Source of the DNA: Nocardia sp.
GTDB taxonomy: Bacteria > Actinomycetota > Actinomycetes > Mycobacteriales > Mycobacteriaceae
Direction: 5' to 3'
Assembly: GCA_013361595.1 (NCBI GenBank)
Contig: JABFXT010000269.1
Span: forward strand, 1-7,819
DNA length: 7,819 bases
The notes under the pieces are model-generated. The model was not told the origin of the DNA and did not search any database. It saw only the letters and a program-made list of their open reading frames with translations. Shown in pieces: positions 1-6,397 of the stretch. Within the stretch, counting starts at the first letter, position 1. Every line of letters begins with the position of its first letter. The position numbers were made by a program, and so were the translations under genes.

Positions 1-974
1 TGGTCGCGATGTTGTGGCTGTTCGCCATCGTCGCGGCGCTGTACTGGGTGGTGCGGATCGCCTTCGAACTCGTGCTGGGCCGGGCCGCGCTGCGCGAAGC
101 GCGGTGGCGAACCGCCATGGTGGCGTGGACCGCGGCCGGCCTGTGGTTCGAACCGGTCCGCACGACCATCGACTACGGGCAGGTCAACATCTTCCTGATG
201 CTCGGGGTGATGATCGCGATCCGCAGCTCCCGGTGGTGGCTGTCGGGGACTCTGGTGGGCGCGGTCGCGGGTATCAAACTGACGCCGGCGATCAGCGGCC
301 TGTACTTCGTGGCGCGGCGGCGCTGGGCCGCCGCCGTCTGGTCGGCGGTGGTGTTCGGGCTGACGGTCGCGGCGAGTTTCCTCATCAATCCGGAGGAGAC
401 CCGGCGTTACTTCGGTACCTTGCTCGGCGACGCCGACCGGATCGGGCCGGTGGGCTCGGTGTGGAACCAATCGATGCGCGGCGCGCTGAGCCGACTGCTG
501 GGCAGCGATGTGGGCACCGGGCCGTGGTGGATCGCGGGCGTTCTCGTGACGGCGACGCTGGGCTGGTTCGCCTGGCGGGCGTTGCGCCGCGACGATCTGC
601 TGGGCACGGTGCTGATCGTGCAGTTCTTCGGGCTGCTGGTCTCGCCCATCTCCTGGTCCCATCACTGGGGCTGGCTGCTGCCGACCGTCCTGTGGTTGCT
701 CTACGGGCCGTACCGGGAGGTGGCCGGCGCGCGGATCCTGGCCGGATACTGGTTGATCACAACCCTGATCGGCGCGCCCTGGGTGCTGTCGTTCCTGCAG
801 GATTCGATCTGGACCATCTCCCGCTGGGGGGTGTGGTCCTGGCTCGGCACGGTGTACGTGATCGGTGCGCTGGCCTTCTACGGCTGGATCATCCGGGCCG
901 GGCGGACCGTCGTCCGGCCCGCTACGACGCCAGCCGATCTATCTCCCGGGCCAGCGCCACGTCCTGTGCCGTGA
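1..974 (+). CDS. pimE: Polyprenol-phosphate-mannose-dependent mannosyltransferase, GT87 (PimE-like), 5'-truncated by the window
   Basis: The frame is open from base 3 to a TGA at 972-974 (323 residues). The first ATG at 9 lies inside a hydrophobic stretch, so the true start is upstream and roughly 80-110 residues are missing, compared with about 400-430 for the family. The visible part is a polytopic membrane protein with many hydrophobic helices. It carries GT87/DUF2029 landmarks: a YGQVN loop (bases 174-188), KLTPA (276-290) and SPISWSHHW (642-668), the paired His at a membrane boundary. In mycobacteria PimE adds an alpha-1,2-mannose to phosphatidylinositol mannosides (Ac1PIM4 to PIM5) on the periplasmic side, using polyprenol-phosphate mannose. 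The catalytic Asp reported for PimE is near the N terminus and is not in view. PimE rather than another GT87 is inferred from the pterin dehydratase, typA, lpqW and mshB neighbours. The Pro-rich cytosolic tail overlaps the next gene on the opposite strand. Confidence 0.82.
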   Translation, partial: VAMLWLFAIVAALYWVVRIAFELVLGRAALREARWRTAMVAWTAAGLWFEPVRTTIDYGQVNIFLMLGVMIAIRSSRWWLSGTLVGAVAGIKLTPAISGLYFVARRRWAAAVWSAVVFGLTVAASFLINPEETRRYFGTLLGDADRIGPVGSVWNQSMRGALSRLLGSDVGTGPWWIAGVLVTATLGWFAWRALRRDDLLGTVLIVQFFGLLVSPISWSHHWGWLLPTVLWLLYGPYREVAGARILAGYWLITTLIGAPWVLSFLQDSIWTISRWGVWSWLGTVYVIGALAFYGWIIRAGRTVVRPATTPADLSPGPAPRPVP

Positions 975-1209
975 GGCCGCCCGCGGAATGCGTGGACAGG
1001 GTGAAGGTGACCTTGCGCCACCGGATATCGATATCGGGATGGTGATTCGCCGATTCGGCGATATCGGCGACCTGCCGTACGAGTTCGATTCCGGCGGGGA
1101 AGGTGGCGGCCTCGACCGTGCGGGTCAGTGCGTCACCGGACCGGCTCCACTCCGGCAGGGAGTCCAGCGCCGCGGTGATCTCGGTTTCGGAGAGCAGTGA
1201 TGTGGTCAT
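922..1209 (-). CDS. Pterin-4a-carbinolamine dehydratase (PCD/DCoH family)
   Basis: A 95-residue protein of typical full length for the family. It carries the complete signature E52-x3-H56-H57-P58-x5-W64-x9-H74-x8-D83, the active-site pattern of 4a-hydroxytetrahydrobiopterin dehydratase. The family dehydrates 4a-hydroxytetrahydropterin, recycling the cofactor of aromatic amino acid hydroxylases. No such hydroxylase is in the window, and many bacteria have stand-alone PCDs whose real substrate is uncertain (molybdopterin-linked roles have been proposed). Expected to be cytosolic. The equivalent position next to pimE in M. tuberculosis (Rv1159A) holds the same family. The ATG at 1207-1209 has no good Shine-Dalgarno; a TAACTC hexamer 6 nt upstream suggests possible leaderless expression. 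The last 53 bp overlap the 3' end of pimE tail to tail. The family call is firm, the physiological substrate is not. Confidence 0.93.
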   Translation of the reverse strand: MTTSLLSETEITAALDSLPEWSRSGDALTRTVEAATFPAGIELVRQVADIAESANHHPDIDIRWRKVTFTLSTHSAGGLTAQDVALAREIDRLAS

Positions 1210-1215
1210 ATCGCC

Positions 1216-1221
1216 GAGTTA
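1216..1221 (-). promoter_or_regulatory. Possible -10 hexamer of a leaderless promoter for the pterin dehydratase
   Basis: Read on the minus strand, TAACTC lies 6 nt before the ATG at 1207-1209, and no purine-rich ribosome site is present at a normal distance. It fits the leaderless pattern at other genes here, but the last base is C rather than the conserved T. This is the weakest example. Confidence 0.25.
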
Positions 1222-1329
1222 CCCCGCGATCGCATTCCTACAACCACCCCACCGAACTGCCCTGCCCGAGGCGGATGCCGGAGCGAAGGCGGAGGTCGCC
1301 CCGGAGCGCGAGCGCGGGACCGCCCGGCG

Positions 1330-1506
1330 TCAAGCGGCACGCGCCTTCTTGAGCCCTTTCTTCAGTTCCTTACCGGAGGCGCCTGTGGCTTCCAGGCGCT
1401 TCATCCGCATGATGACCACAGGGCATTTCACGCAGCGCGTCTTCTTTCGACAGCACTTCTTCTTCGGCTTGAGGCTCGAAACCTCGCTGGCCTTGACCTT
1501 GCCCAT
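1330..1506 (-). CDS. Small basic cysteine-rich protein, function unknown
   Basis: A 58-residue protein (ATG at 1504-1506, TGA at 1330-1332). It has 20 Lys/Arg against 3 Glu, so it should be strongly cationic. Four cysteines form CC-x5-C-x2-C (C18, C19, C25, C28) inside the basic stretch from K13 to K27. Such a cluster could hold zinc or an Fe-S centre, or be a reduced thiol site; the sequence does not decide. The C-terminal half (about 33-58) is a Lys-rich likely amphipathic helix ending in KKGLKKARAA. There is no signal peptide or membrane segment. The gene is divergent from typA. Excess positive charge plus a Cys knuckle suggests nucleic-acid or ribosome contact, which is inference. The start is ambiguous: ATG 1506 sits 7 nt after a TATGCT box (leaderless). 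An in-frame ATG at 1518 is preceded by AGAGG at 7 nt and would add MLTR. I prefer 1506. I do not recognise a named family. Confidence 0.72.
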   Translation of the reverse strand: MGKVKASEVSSLKPKKKCCRKKTRCVKCPVVIMRMKRLEATGASGKELKKGLKKARAA

Positions 1507-1513
1507 GCGGGTT

Positions 1514-1519
1514 AGCATA
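1514..1519 (-). promoter_or_regulatory. -10 box TATGCT, leaderless-type promoter of the Cys-rich small gene
   Basis: On the minus strand TATGCT matches the actinobacterial TANNNT -10 consensus. It is followed by exactly 7 nt (AACCCGC) and then ATG, so the transcript would begin at or within a base of the start codon. The competing reading is that the ATG inside this box (1516-1518) is the true start, with AGAGG as its ribosome site. Confidence 0.5.
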
Positions 1520-1548
1520 CCCTTACCTCTGGGCGCCGCCAGCAGGCC

Positions 1549-1562
1549 ACCGGGTTCCCGGT
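1549..1562. repeat. Inverted repeat ACCGGG-TT-CCCGGT in the divergent intergenic region
   Basis: A perfect 6-bp inverted repeat with a 2-bp centre lies between the divergent Cys-rich gene and typA. Its right arm ends on the T that opens TAGGGT (1562-1567), a possible -10 for typA. The position fits an operator for one or both genes, but such GC-rich palindromes arise easily by chance at this base composition. Confidence 0.35.
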
Positions 1563-1567
1563 AGGGT
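1562..1567 (+). promoter_or_regulatory. Possible -10 box TAGGGT for typA
   Basis: This TANNNT hexamer is the best candidate upstream of typA and would give a 5' leader of about 80 nt. No convincing -35 element is visible 16-18 bp upstream. Overlap with the end of the inverted repeat at 1549-1562 makes regulated initiation possible. Confidence 0.25.
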
Positions 1568-1602
1568 GTAACCGGCCCAGATGCTTGGTGAGTTTCGAAT
1601 CT

Positions 1603-1615
1603 CCCTGTCGCAGGG
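1603..1615 (+). promoter_or_regulatory. Small hairpin in the typA leader
   Basis: CCCTG-TCG-CAGGG can form a 5-bp stem with a 3-nt loop, about 27 nt before the typA Shine-Dalgarno. There is no U-tract, so it is not a terminator. It may be a minor leader structure or chance. Confidence 0.25.
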
Positions 1616-1654
1616 TCCGGCCGCAAGCAACAGTTAACAGCAGGAGGAACCGGC

Positions 1655-3553
1655 GTGTCGTCTGCACGCGATTTTCGCAACGTCGCCATCGTGGCCCACG
1701 TCGACCACGGTAAGACGACGCTCGTCGACGCCATGCTGCGGCAGTCCGGCGCATTCGCCGAGCGGTCCGAACCGGTCGACCGGGTGATGGACTCCGGCGA
1801 TCTGGAACGCGAGAAGGGCATCACCATTCTCGCCAAGAACACCGCCGTACACCGGCACCATCCCGACGGCAGCGTCACCGTCATCAATGTCATCGACACT
1901 CCCGGCCACGCCGATTTCGGCGGTGAGGTCGAACGCGGCCTGTCCATGGTCGACGGTGTGGTGCTGCTGGTCGACGCCTCCGAGGGCCCGCTCCCGCAGA
2001 CCCGGTTCGTCCTGCGCAAGGCGCTGGCCGCCTGCCTGCCGGTGATCCTGGTCGTCAACAAGACCGACCGTCCCGACGCCCGGATCGCCGAGGTCGTGGA
2101 GGAGAGTCACGACCTGCTGCTGGACCTGGCCTCCGATCTCGACGACGACGCCGCCGAGGCCGCCGAGCTCGCCCTCGACCTGCCCGTGCTCTACGCCTCG
2201 GGTCGCGCCGGCAAGGCCTCCAAGGAACAGCCGCAGAACGGCGAGGTGCCGAACGCGGAGAACCTGGACGCGCTGTTCGAGGTGCTGCTGGAGAACATCC
2301 CCGCCCCCAAGGGCGATCCGGGCGCGCCGCTGCAGGCCCATGTCACCAACCTCGATGCCTCGGCCTTCCTCGGCCGGCTCGCGCTGGTGCGGATCCACAA
2401 CGGCGAGCTCCGCAAGGGTCAGAACGTGGCCTGGATGCACGCCGACGGTGTGAAGACCGTGAAGATCACCGAGCTGCTGCAGACCGTCGGTGTCGAACGG
2501 CAGCCGGGTGAGGTCGCGGTGGCCGGCGATATCGTGGCCGTCGCCGGTATCACCGACATCATGATCGGCGATACCCTCGCCGACCCGGAGGAGCCCGTCG
2601 CGCTGCCGCGTATCACGGTGGACGAACCGGCCATCTCGGTGGTCATCGGCACCAACACCTCGCCGCTGGTCGGCCGGGTGCAGGGGCACAAACTCACCGC
2701 CCGCATGGTGAAATCGCGACTCGATCAGGAGCTGGTGGGCAATGTCTCACTGCGTGTTCTCGATATCGGCCGCCCGGACGCCTGGGAGGTCCAGGGCCGT
2801 GGCGAACTCGCCCTCGCCATCCTCGTCGAGCAGATGCGGCGTGAGGGCTTCGAACTGACCGTCGGCAAACCGCAGGTGGTCACCCGGCAGGTCGACGGCA
2901 AGGTGCACGAGCCCTACGAAGAGCTCACCATCGACTGCCCCGACGAGTACCTGGGCGCCATCACCCAGCTCCTGGCCGCCCGCAAGGGCAAGATGGTGCA
3001 GATGGCCAACCACGCCGCCGGCTGGGTGCGGATGGAGTTCATCGTGCCCTCCCGCGGGCTGATCGGCTTCCGCACCGATTTCCTCACCGAGACCCGCGGC
3101 ACCGGTATCGCCAACGCCGTCTCGCACGGTTACGCGCCGTGGGCCGGGGAGATCCGGGCCCGGCACACCGGCTCGCTGGTCTCCGACCGCACCGGCAGTG
3201 TGACACCGTTCGCCATGATCCAGCTCGCCGATCGCGGACAGTTCTTCGTGGAGCCGGGTGCGGAGACCTATGAGGGCATGGTCGTCGGGATCAATCCGCG
3301 CGCCGAGGATCTCGATATCAATGTGACCAAGGAGAAGAAGCTCACCAATATGCGGTCCTCCACCGCCGATGTGATGGAGACGCTCGCCAAGCCGTTGCAG
3401 CTGGACCTGGAAATGGCCATGGAATTCTGCGCCGCCGACGAATGCGTCGAGGTGACGCCGGAGGTGGTGCGAGTGCGCAAAGTCACGCTGGGAGCCAACG
3501 AGCGGGCCCGGGAACTGTCGCGTCGCAAGGCGCGCGACCGGGCCGCGCTGTAA
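1655..3553 (+). CDS. typA: Ribosome-associated translational GTPase TypA/BipA
   Basis: A 632-residue protein, full length for the family (about 600-635). It starts at GTG 1655, preceded by a perfect AGGAGG (1642-1647) with 7-nt spacing. All GTPase motifs are visible: G1 AHVDHGKTT (14-22), G2 region EKGITIL (53-59), G3 DTPGH (81-85), G4 NKTD (135-138) and G5 ASGRAG (181-186). A beta-barrel domain II follows, then an EF-G-like domain V with RGLIGFR near 467, then the BipA-specific C-terminal domain containing KKLTNMR (561-567), which separates TypA from EF-G and LepA. TypA binds the 70S ribosome in its GTP form, assists 50S assembly and is needed under cold and other stresses in several bacteria. 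An acidic insert at about 158-176 (rich in D, E and A) lies between G4 and G5. The gene is divergent from the basic Cys-rich small gene and 50 bp upstream of lpqW. Confidence 0.97.
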   Translation: MSSARDFRNVAIVAHVDHGKTTLVDAMLRQSGAFAERSEPVDRVMDSGDLEREKGITILAKNTAVHRHHPDGSVTVINVIDTPGHADFGGEVERGLSMVDGVVLLVDASEGPLPQTRFVLRKALAACLPVILVVNKTDRPDARIAEVVEESHDLLLDLASDLDDDAAEAAELALDLPVLYASGRAGKASKEQPQNGEVPNAENLDALFEVLLENIPAPKGDPGAPLQAHVTNLDASAFLGRLALVRIHNGELRKGQNVAWMHADGVKTVKITELLQTVGVERQPGEVAVAGDIVAVAGITDIMIGDTLADPEEPVALPRITVDEPAISVVIGTNTSPLVGRVQGHKLTARMVKSRLDQELVGNVSLRVLDIGRPDAWEVQGRGELALAILVEQMRREGFELTVGKPQVVTRQVDGKVHEPYEELTIDCPDEYLGAITQLLAARKGKMVQMANHAAGWVRMEFIVPSRGLIGFRTDFLTETRGTGIANAVSHGYAPWAGEIRARHTGSLVSDRTGSVTPFAMIQLADRGQFFVEPGAETYEGMVVGINPRAEDLDINVTKEKKLTNMRSSTADVMETLAKPLQLDLEMAMEFCAADECVEVTPEVVRVRKVTLGANERARELSRRKARDRAAL

Positions 3554-3590
3554 GCGGTTTCGCCGCCGGACGGGGCGGCGCGGGTTTGGG

Positions 3591-3596
3591 TAGAGT
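3591..3596 (+). promoter_or_regulatory. -10 box TAGAGT, leaderless-type promoter of lpqW
   Basis: TAGAGT is followed by 7 nt (GCCGAAC) and GTG at 3604, with no Shine-Dalgarno before that GTG. Transcription would start at or next to the start codon. This gives lpqW-mshB a promoter separate from typA, although readthrough from typA (50 bp upstream) is still possible. Confidence 0.5.
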
Positions 3597-3603
3597 GCCG
3601 AAC

Positions 3604-5382
3604 GTGATTTCGGGGAGGCGCGCGTCGTGGCGCGGGCTGCTGGTGCTGTTGGCGGTATTGATTCCGGTACTGGCCGGATGCACCGCCGACCCGCCGCCGC
3701 CCATCGCCAGTACGGACAGCCCGAAGACCGAACCGGCGCAACCCACCAAGAACACCGTTGTGGTCGCCATCGACGACATCGGTATCGGGTTCAATCCGCA
3801 TCTGCGGTCCGATCAGTCGCCGGCGACCGCCGCTGTGGCCGCCATGGTGCTGCCGAGCCCGTTCCGGCCGACGCCCGATCCGGCGTTGCCCGGCGGCACC
3901 CTGTGGGCACCGGATACCGCGCTGATCGATTCGGCGACGGTGACCTCCCAGGCTCCGTTCACCGTCGCCTACAAGCTGAAGGATCAGGCGAACTGGTCCG
4001 ACGGCGCACCGATCGCGGCCGAGGATTTCCACTACCTCTGGCAGCAGATGATCACGCAGCCCGGCGTCATCGATCCGGCCGGTTACCGGCTGATCTCCGA
4101 GGTGCGCTCCTCGGGCGGCGGCAAAACGGTCTCCGTGGTGTTCGATCAGCCGTATCCGGCGTGGCCGCAGCTGTTCGCGAACCTGCTGCCGTCGCATCTG
4201 ATGAAGGATTCCCCGGGCGGTTTCCAGCGCACACTGGTCGAGCAGATCCCGGTCTCGGGTGGGAACTTCACCATCGAATCCGCCGACCCCGGCCGCGACG
4301 AGATCCTGCTGGAACGCAACGACCGCTTCTGGGGTACCCCGGCCCGGCCCGACCAGATCCTGCTGCGCCGCGGCGGCACCCCCGCCCAGCTGGCGGATTC
4401 ACTGCGCACCGGTGATACCCAGATGGCACTCGTGCACGGTGGCGTGGCAACCCAGGCGCAGCTCGCGGCCATCCCCTCGGTCCGCACCGCGATCATGCCG
4501 CAGTCCCGGCAACTGCGCCTCAGCCTGAACGGGCGTGCCGGAGTCCTCGCCGACCACCGGGTCCGGACCGCGATCCTGGCCCTGCTGGACCCCGCGCTGC
4601 TGGCCACGGTCGGCGCGCAGACCGGTAACTGGGTGGAACCGGTACGCGCCCAGGTGCTCTCCCCCTCCGACCCCGGATACGCCCCCACCGAACCGCCGCG
4701 CCTCAATGCCGATCAGGCGTTCGGCCTGCTGGCCGAGGCCGGCTTCGGCAGGGCTCCGGAGCCGCCGCCGGTCTCGGCGACCTCCCCGGCTCCGCGCCCC
4801 CGCTCGCTGGCTCGGAACGGAGAGCCGCTGGTGCTGCGGATCGGGGCGGTGACCGGCGACGATACCGCGCTCGCGGTGGCCAATACCGCCGCCGATCAGC
4901 TGCGTAGCGCCGGGATCGACGCATCGGTGCGCAATCTCGCGGCCGACGAGCTGTACGGCAAGGGCCTGGTCGACAACGAAGTAGATGCCGTCGTCGGCTG
5001 GGAAGCGACCGGTGGCGATCCCGCCACCGCGCTCGCCTCCCGCTACGGATGCCGGCCCGCGGCACCGACCACACCCACCACCGGCGGTGCGACGACCGAG
5101 GTTCCGGCGGCCGTGGAGGCGGCCCGCCGGGCACCCAGCAATCTGTCCGGTGTCTGCGATCAGGAATTCCAGCCCTCGATCGACGGCGCCGTGCACGGTG
5201 TGGAGGTGCCGCGGACCCTGGGCGAGGCCGAGCCCCGGCTGTGGGGCGAGTCCACCGTGCTGCCGATCGTGCAGGACAATGTCGTGGCCGCCGCCGGTCC
5301 GTCCGTGGACGGGGCATCGCTGAGCGGTGCCATCCAGGCCGGGATCTTCGGCGACGCCGCGATGTGGCGGCGAGTTCCGTGA
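3604..5382 (+). CDS. lpqW: LpqW-like lipoprotein, solute-binding (SBP_bac_5) fold, regulator of PIM/LAM synthesis
   Basis: A 592-residue secreted lipoprotein. Its signal peptide has RR and R at 5-10, a hydrophobic core at 12-23, and a lipobox L-A-G-C with Cys26 as the lipidation site. The protein has the extracellular family-5 solute-binding fold; the family-typical WSDG is at 131-134, followed by AAEDFHYLW. No ABC permease or ATPase is nearby, which fits LpqW rather than a peptide transporter. In mycobacteria LpqW steers phosphatidylinositol mannosides between polar PIMs (the PimE branch) and lipomannan/lipoarabinomannan. A Pro/Ser/Arg-rich linker lies at about 385-410. Two cysteines (C483, C518) flank a Thr/Pro/Ala-rich loop and could form a disulphide. 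Start choice: GTG 3604 fits the leaderless promoter and gives a normal lipoprotein signal; GTG 3595 is the in-frame alternative. The gene ends in GTGA overlapping mshB. M. tuberculosis LpqW is somewhat longer. Confidence 0.88.
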   Translation: MISGRRASWRGLLVLLAVLIPVLAGCTADPPPPIASTDSPKTEPAQPTKNTVVVAIDDIGIGFNPHLRSDQSPATAAVAAMVLPSPFRPTPDPALPGGTLWAPDTALIDSATVTSQAPFTVAYKLKDQANWSDGAPIAAEDFHYLWQQMITQPGVIDPAGYRLISEVRSSGGGKTVSVVFDQPYPAWPQLFANLLPSHLMKDSPGGFQRTLVEQIPVSGGNFTIESADPGRDEILLERNDRFWGTPARPDQILLRRGGTPAQLADSLRTGDTQMALVHGGVATQAQLAAIPSVRTAIMPQSRQLRLSLNGRAGVLADHRVRTAILALLDPALLATVGAQTGNWVEPVRAQVLSPSDPGYAPTEPPRLNADQAFGLLAEAGFGRAPEPPPVSATSPAPRPRSLARNGEPLVLRIGAVTGDDTALAVANTAADQLRSAGIDASVRNLAADELYGKGLVDNEVDAVVGWEATGGDPATALASRYGCRPAAPTTPTTGGATTEVPAAVEAARRAPSNLSGVCDQEFQPSIDGAVHGVEVPRTLGEAEPRLWGESTVLPIVQDNVVAAAGPSVDGASLSGAIQAGIFGDAAMWRRVP

Positions 5383-6275
5383 CCGTATCCGGCGACCGGG
5401 GCACGGGCGGCCTGCTGCTGGTCCACGCGCATCCCGACGACGAGACCATCACCACCGGCGGCACCATCGCCCACTACCGGCGTCTCGGCGTCCCGGTGAC
5501 CGTGGTGACCTGCACCCTCGGCGAAGAAGGCGAAGTACTCGGCGAACAGTGGGCCGGGCTGACCGCCGACCACGCCGACCAGCTGGGCGGGTACCGGATC
5601 GGTGAACTCACCCGCGCCCTGGCCGAACTCGGGGCCGGTCCGCCCTATTTCCTGGGTGGAGCCGGCCGCTGGCGCGATTCCGGTATGGCCGGCACCCCGT
5701 CGATCGACCATCCGCGGGCGTTCGCCCGTTCCGGCGCGGACGCGGTGCGGGCGCTCACCGAGGTGATCCTCGAACTACGCCCGCGCGTGGTGGTGACCTA
5801 CGACCGGCGCGGCGGATACGAACACCCGGACCATATCCGCGCCAACCGCGTGACCACCGAGGCCGTCGAAGCTGCGGCCGCGCAGGGCTGGGACACGCCC
5901 AAGTTCTATTGGACCGTGACCGACGCGGAGATCCTGAACGATCATCTGCGGGCGCTGGCCCGCCGCACGGTCGACGGCCTGCCCGGCGCGCTGCCGCCCG
6001 GGTGGCGGCTGCCCGCGACGGACGAGCTGGCCAGCGTGCCCGGCGATTCGGTCACGACGACGATCGATGTCGCCGATGTGCTCCCGGAGAAGCGTGCGGC
6101 CCTGCGTGCGCATGCCACCCAGCTCACGGTCGCGCCGTCCGGCCGGGAGTTCGCGCTGACCAATATGATCGCGCAGCCGGTTCTCCCGGAAGAGCACTAC
6201 ATACTGGTCCGCGGTCGCGCCTGGGCCGGGGGCCCGGACGGCCGGGAGGACGATCTCTTCGCCGGGTCGGCGTAG
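5379..6275 (+). CDS. mshB: N-acetyl-1-D-myo-inosityl-2-amino-2-deoxy-alpha-D-glucopyranoside deacetylase (mycothiol biosynthesis)
   Basis: A 298-residue PIG-L/LmbE-type zinc deacetylase, close to the roughly 300 of known MshB. The hallmark HAHPDDE is at 16-22: H18 and D21 correspond to the zinc ligands and D20 to the catalytic base. The second motif HPDH (149-152) supplies H152 as third ligand and H149 as the transition-state His. MshB removes the acetyl group from GlcNAc-inositol to give GlcN-Ins, which MshC then joins to cysteine in mycothiol synthesis, in the cytosol. The related Mca amidase is the main alternative; the position after lpqW, as in M. tuberculosis Rv1166-Rv1170, favours MshB. 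The GTG start at 5379 overlaps the lpqW TGA by four bases (GTGA), so translation is probably coupled to lpqW. The frame continues upstream of this GTG inside lpqW, but only this start gives the family N terminus. Confidence 0.92.
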   Translation: MTVSGDRGTGGLLLVHAHPDDETITTGGTIAHYRRLGVPVTVVTCTLGEEGEVLGEQWAGLTADHADQLGGYRIGELTRALAELGAGPPYFLGGAGRWRDSGMAGTPSIDHPRAFARSGADAVRALTEVILELRPRVVVTYDRRGGYEHPDHIRANRVTTEAVEAAAAQGWDTPKFYWTVTDAEILNDHLRALARRTVDGLPGALPPGWRLPATDELASVPGDSVTTTIDVADVLPEKRAALRAHATQLTVAPSGREFALTNMIAQPVLPEEHYILVRGRAWAGGPDGREDDLFAGSA

Positions 6276-6297
6276 CCGGACGGCGACGCCGCCCGCA

Positions 6298-6303
6298 TAG
6301 ACT
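6298..6303 (+). promoter_or_regulatory. -10 box TAGACT, leaderless-type promoter before the 28-codon ORF
   Basis: TAGACT, then 7 nt (CGGGATC), then ATG at 6311, the same geometry as at lpqW and the Cys-rich gene. No Shine-Dalgarno precedes that ATG. It lies 22 bp after the mshB stop, so the membrane-protein gene could be transcribed both from mshB and from here. Confidence 0.48.
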
Positions 6304-6310
6304 CGGGATC

Positions 6311-6397
6311 ATGCAGCACTCGGAATCGGACTGCCGGATCGACCCAGGCGCCGCCGCGACCAGGTGGTGGTGCCGGACGACCGGGTCGCGCCGATGA
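6311..6397 (+). CDS. Putative 28-residue leaderless upstream ORF coupled to the membrane-protein gene
   Basis: ATG 6311 opens a 28-codon frame ending in TGA at 6395-6397. The stop overlaps the ATG of the next gene as ATGA, the usual arrangement for translational coupling. The peptide is hydrophilic with two cysteines (C8, C21), a Trp pair before C21 and an Arg-rich end; it resembles no domain I know. The start sits 7 nt after a TAGACT box. Short leaderless uORFs upstream of regulated genes are known in mycobacteria, some sensing cysteine through Cys codons. Here there are only two separated Cys codons, so attenuation is speculative. Alternatives: chance ORF, or the true N terminus of the downstream protein separated by a frameshift. 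Confidence 0.4.
   Translation: MQHSESDCRIDPGAAATRWWCRTTGSRR

Noticed and set aside
1230..1329. Terminator for the Cys-rich gene in the gap before the pterin dehydratase
   Set aside because: I found only weak GC-rich self-complementarity (CCCG/CGGG) and no T-run. No supported structure.
1634..2689. Minus-strand 351-codon frame antisense to typA
   Set aside because: It is a composition shadow of the high-GC typA gene. The typA frame has all GTPase motifs, and the antisense product is a low-complexity Gly/Asp/Val/Gln-rich sequence.
3442..3603. Upstream extension of the lpqW frame into typA
   Set aside because: It would bury the lipoprotein signal peptide 54 residues inside the protein. GTG 3604 gives a normal signal and lipobox.
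3268..4197. Minus-strand 309-codon frame antisense to the end of typA and start of lpqW
   Set aside because: It spans two well-supported genes and gives an Arg/Gly/Ser-rich sequence with no recognisable domain.
3604..5382. Peptide ABC-transporter substrate-binding protein
   Set aside because: The fold is the same, but there is no permease or ATPase nearby, the inserts are atypical, and the typA-lpqW-mshB order fits LpqW better.
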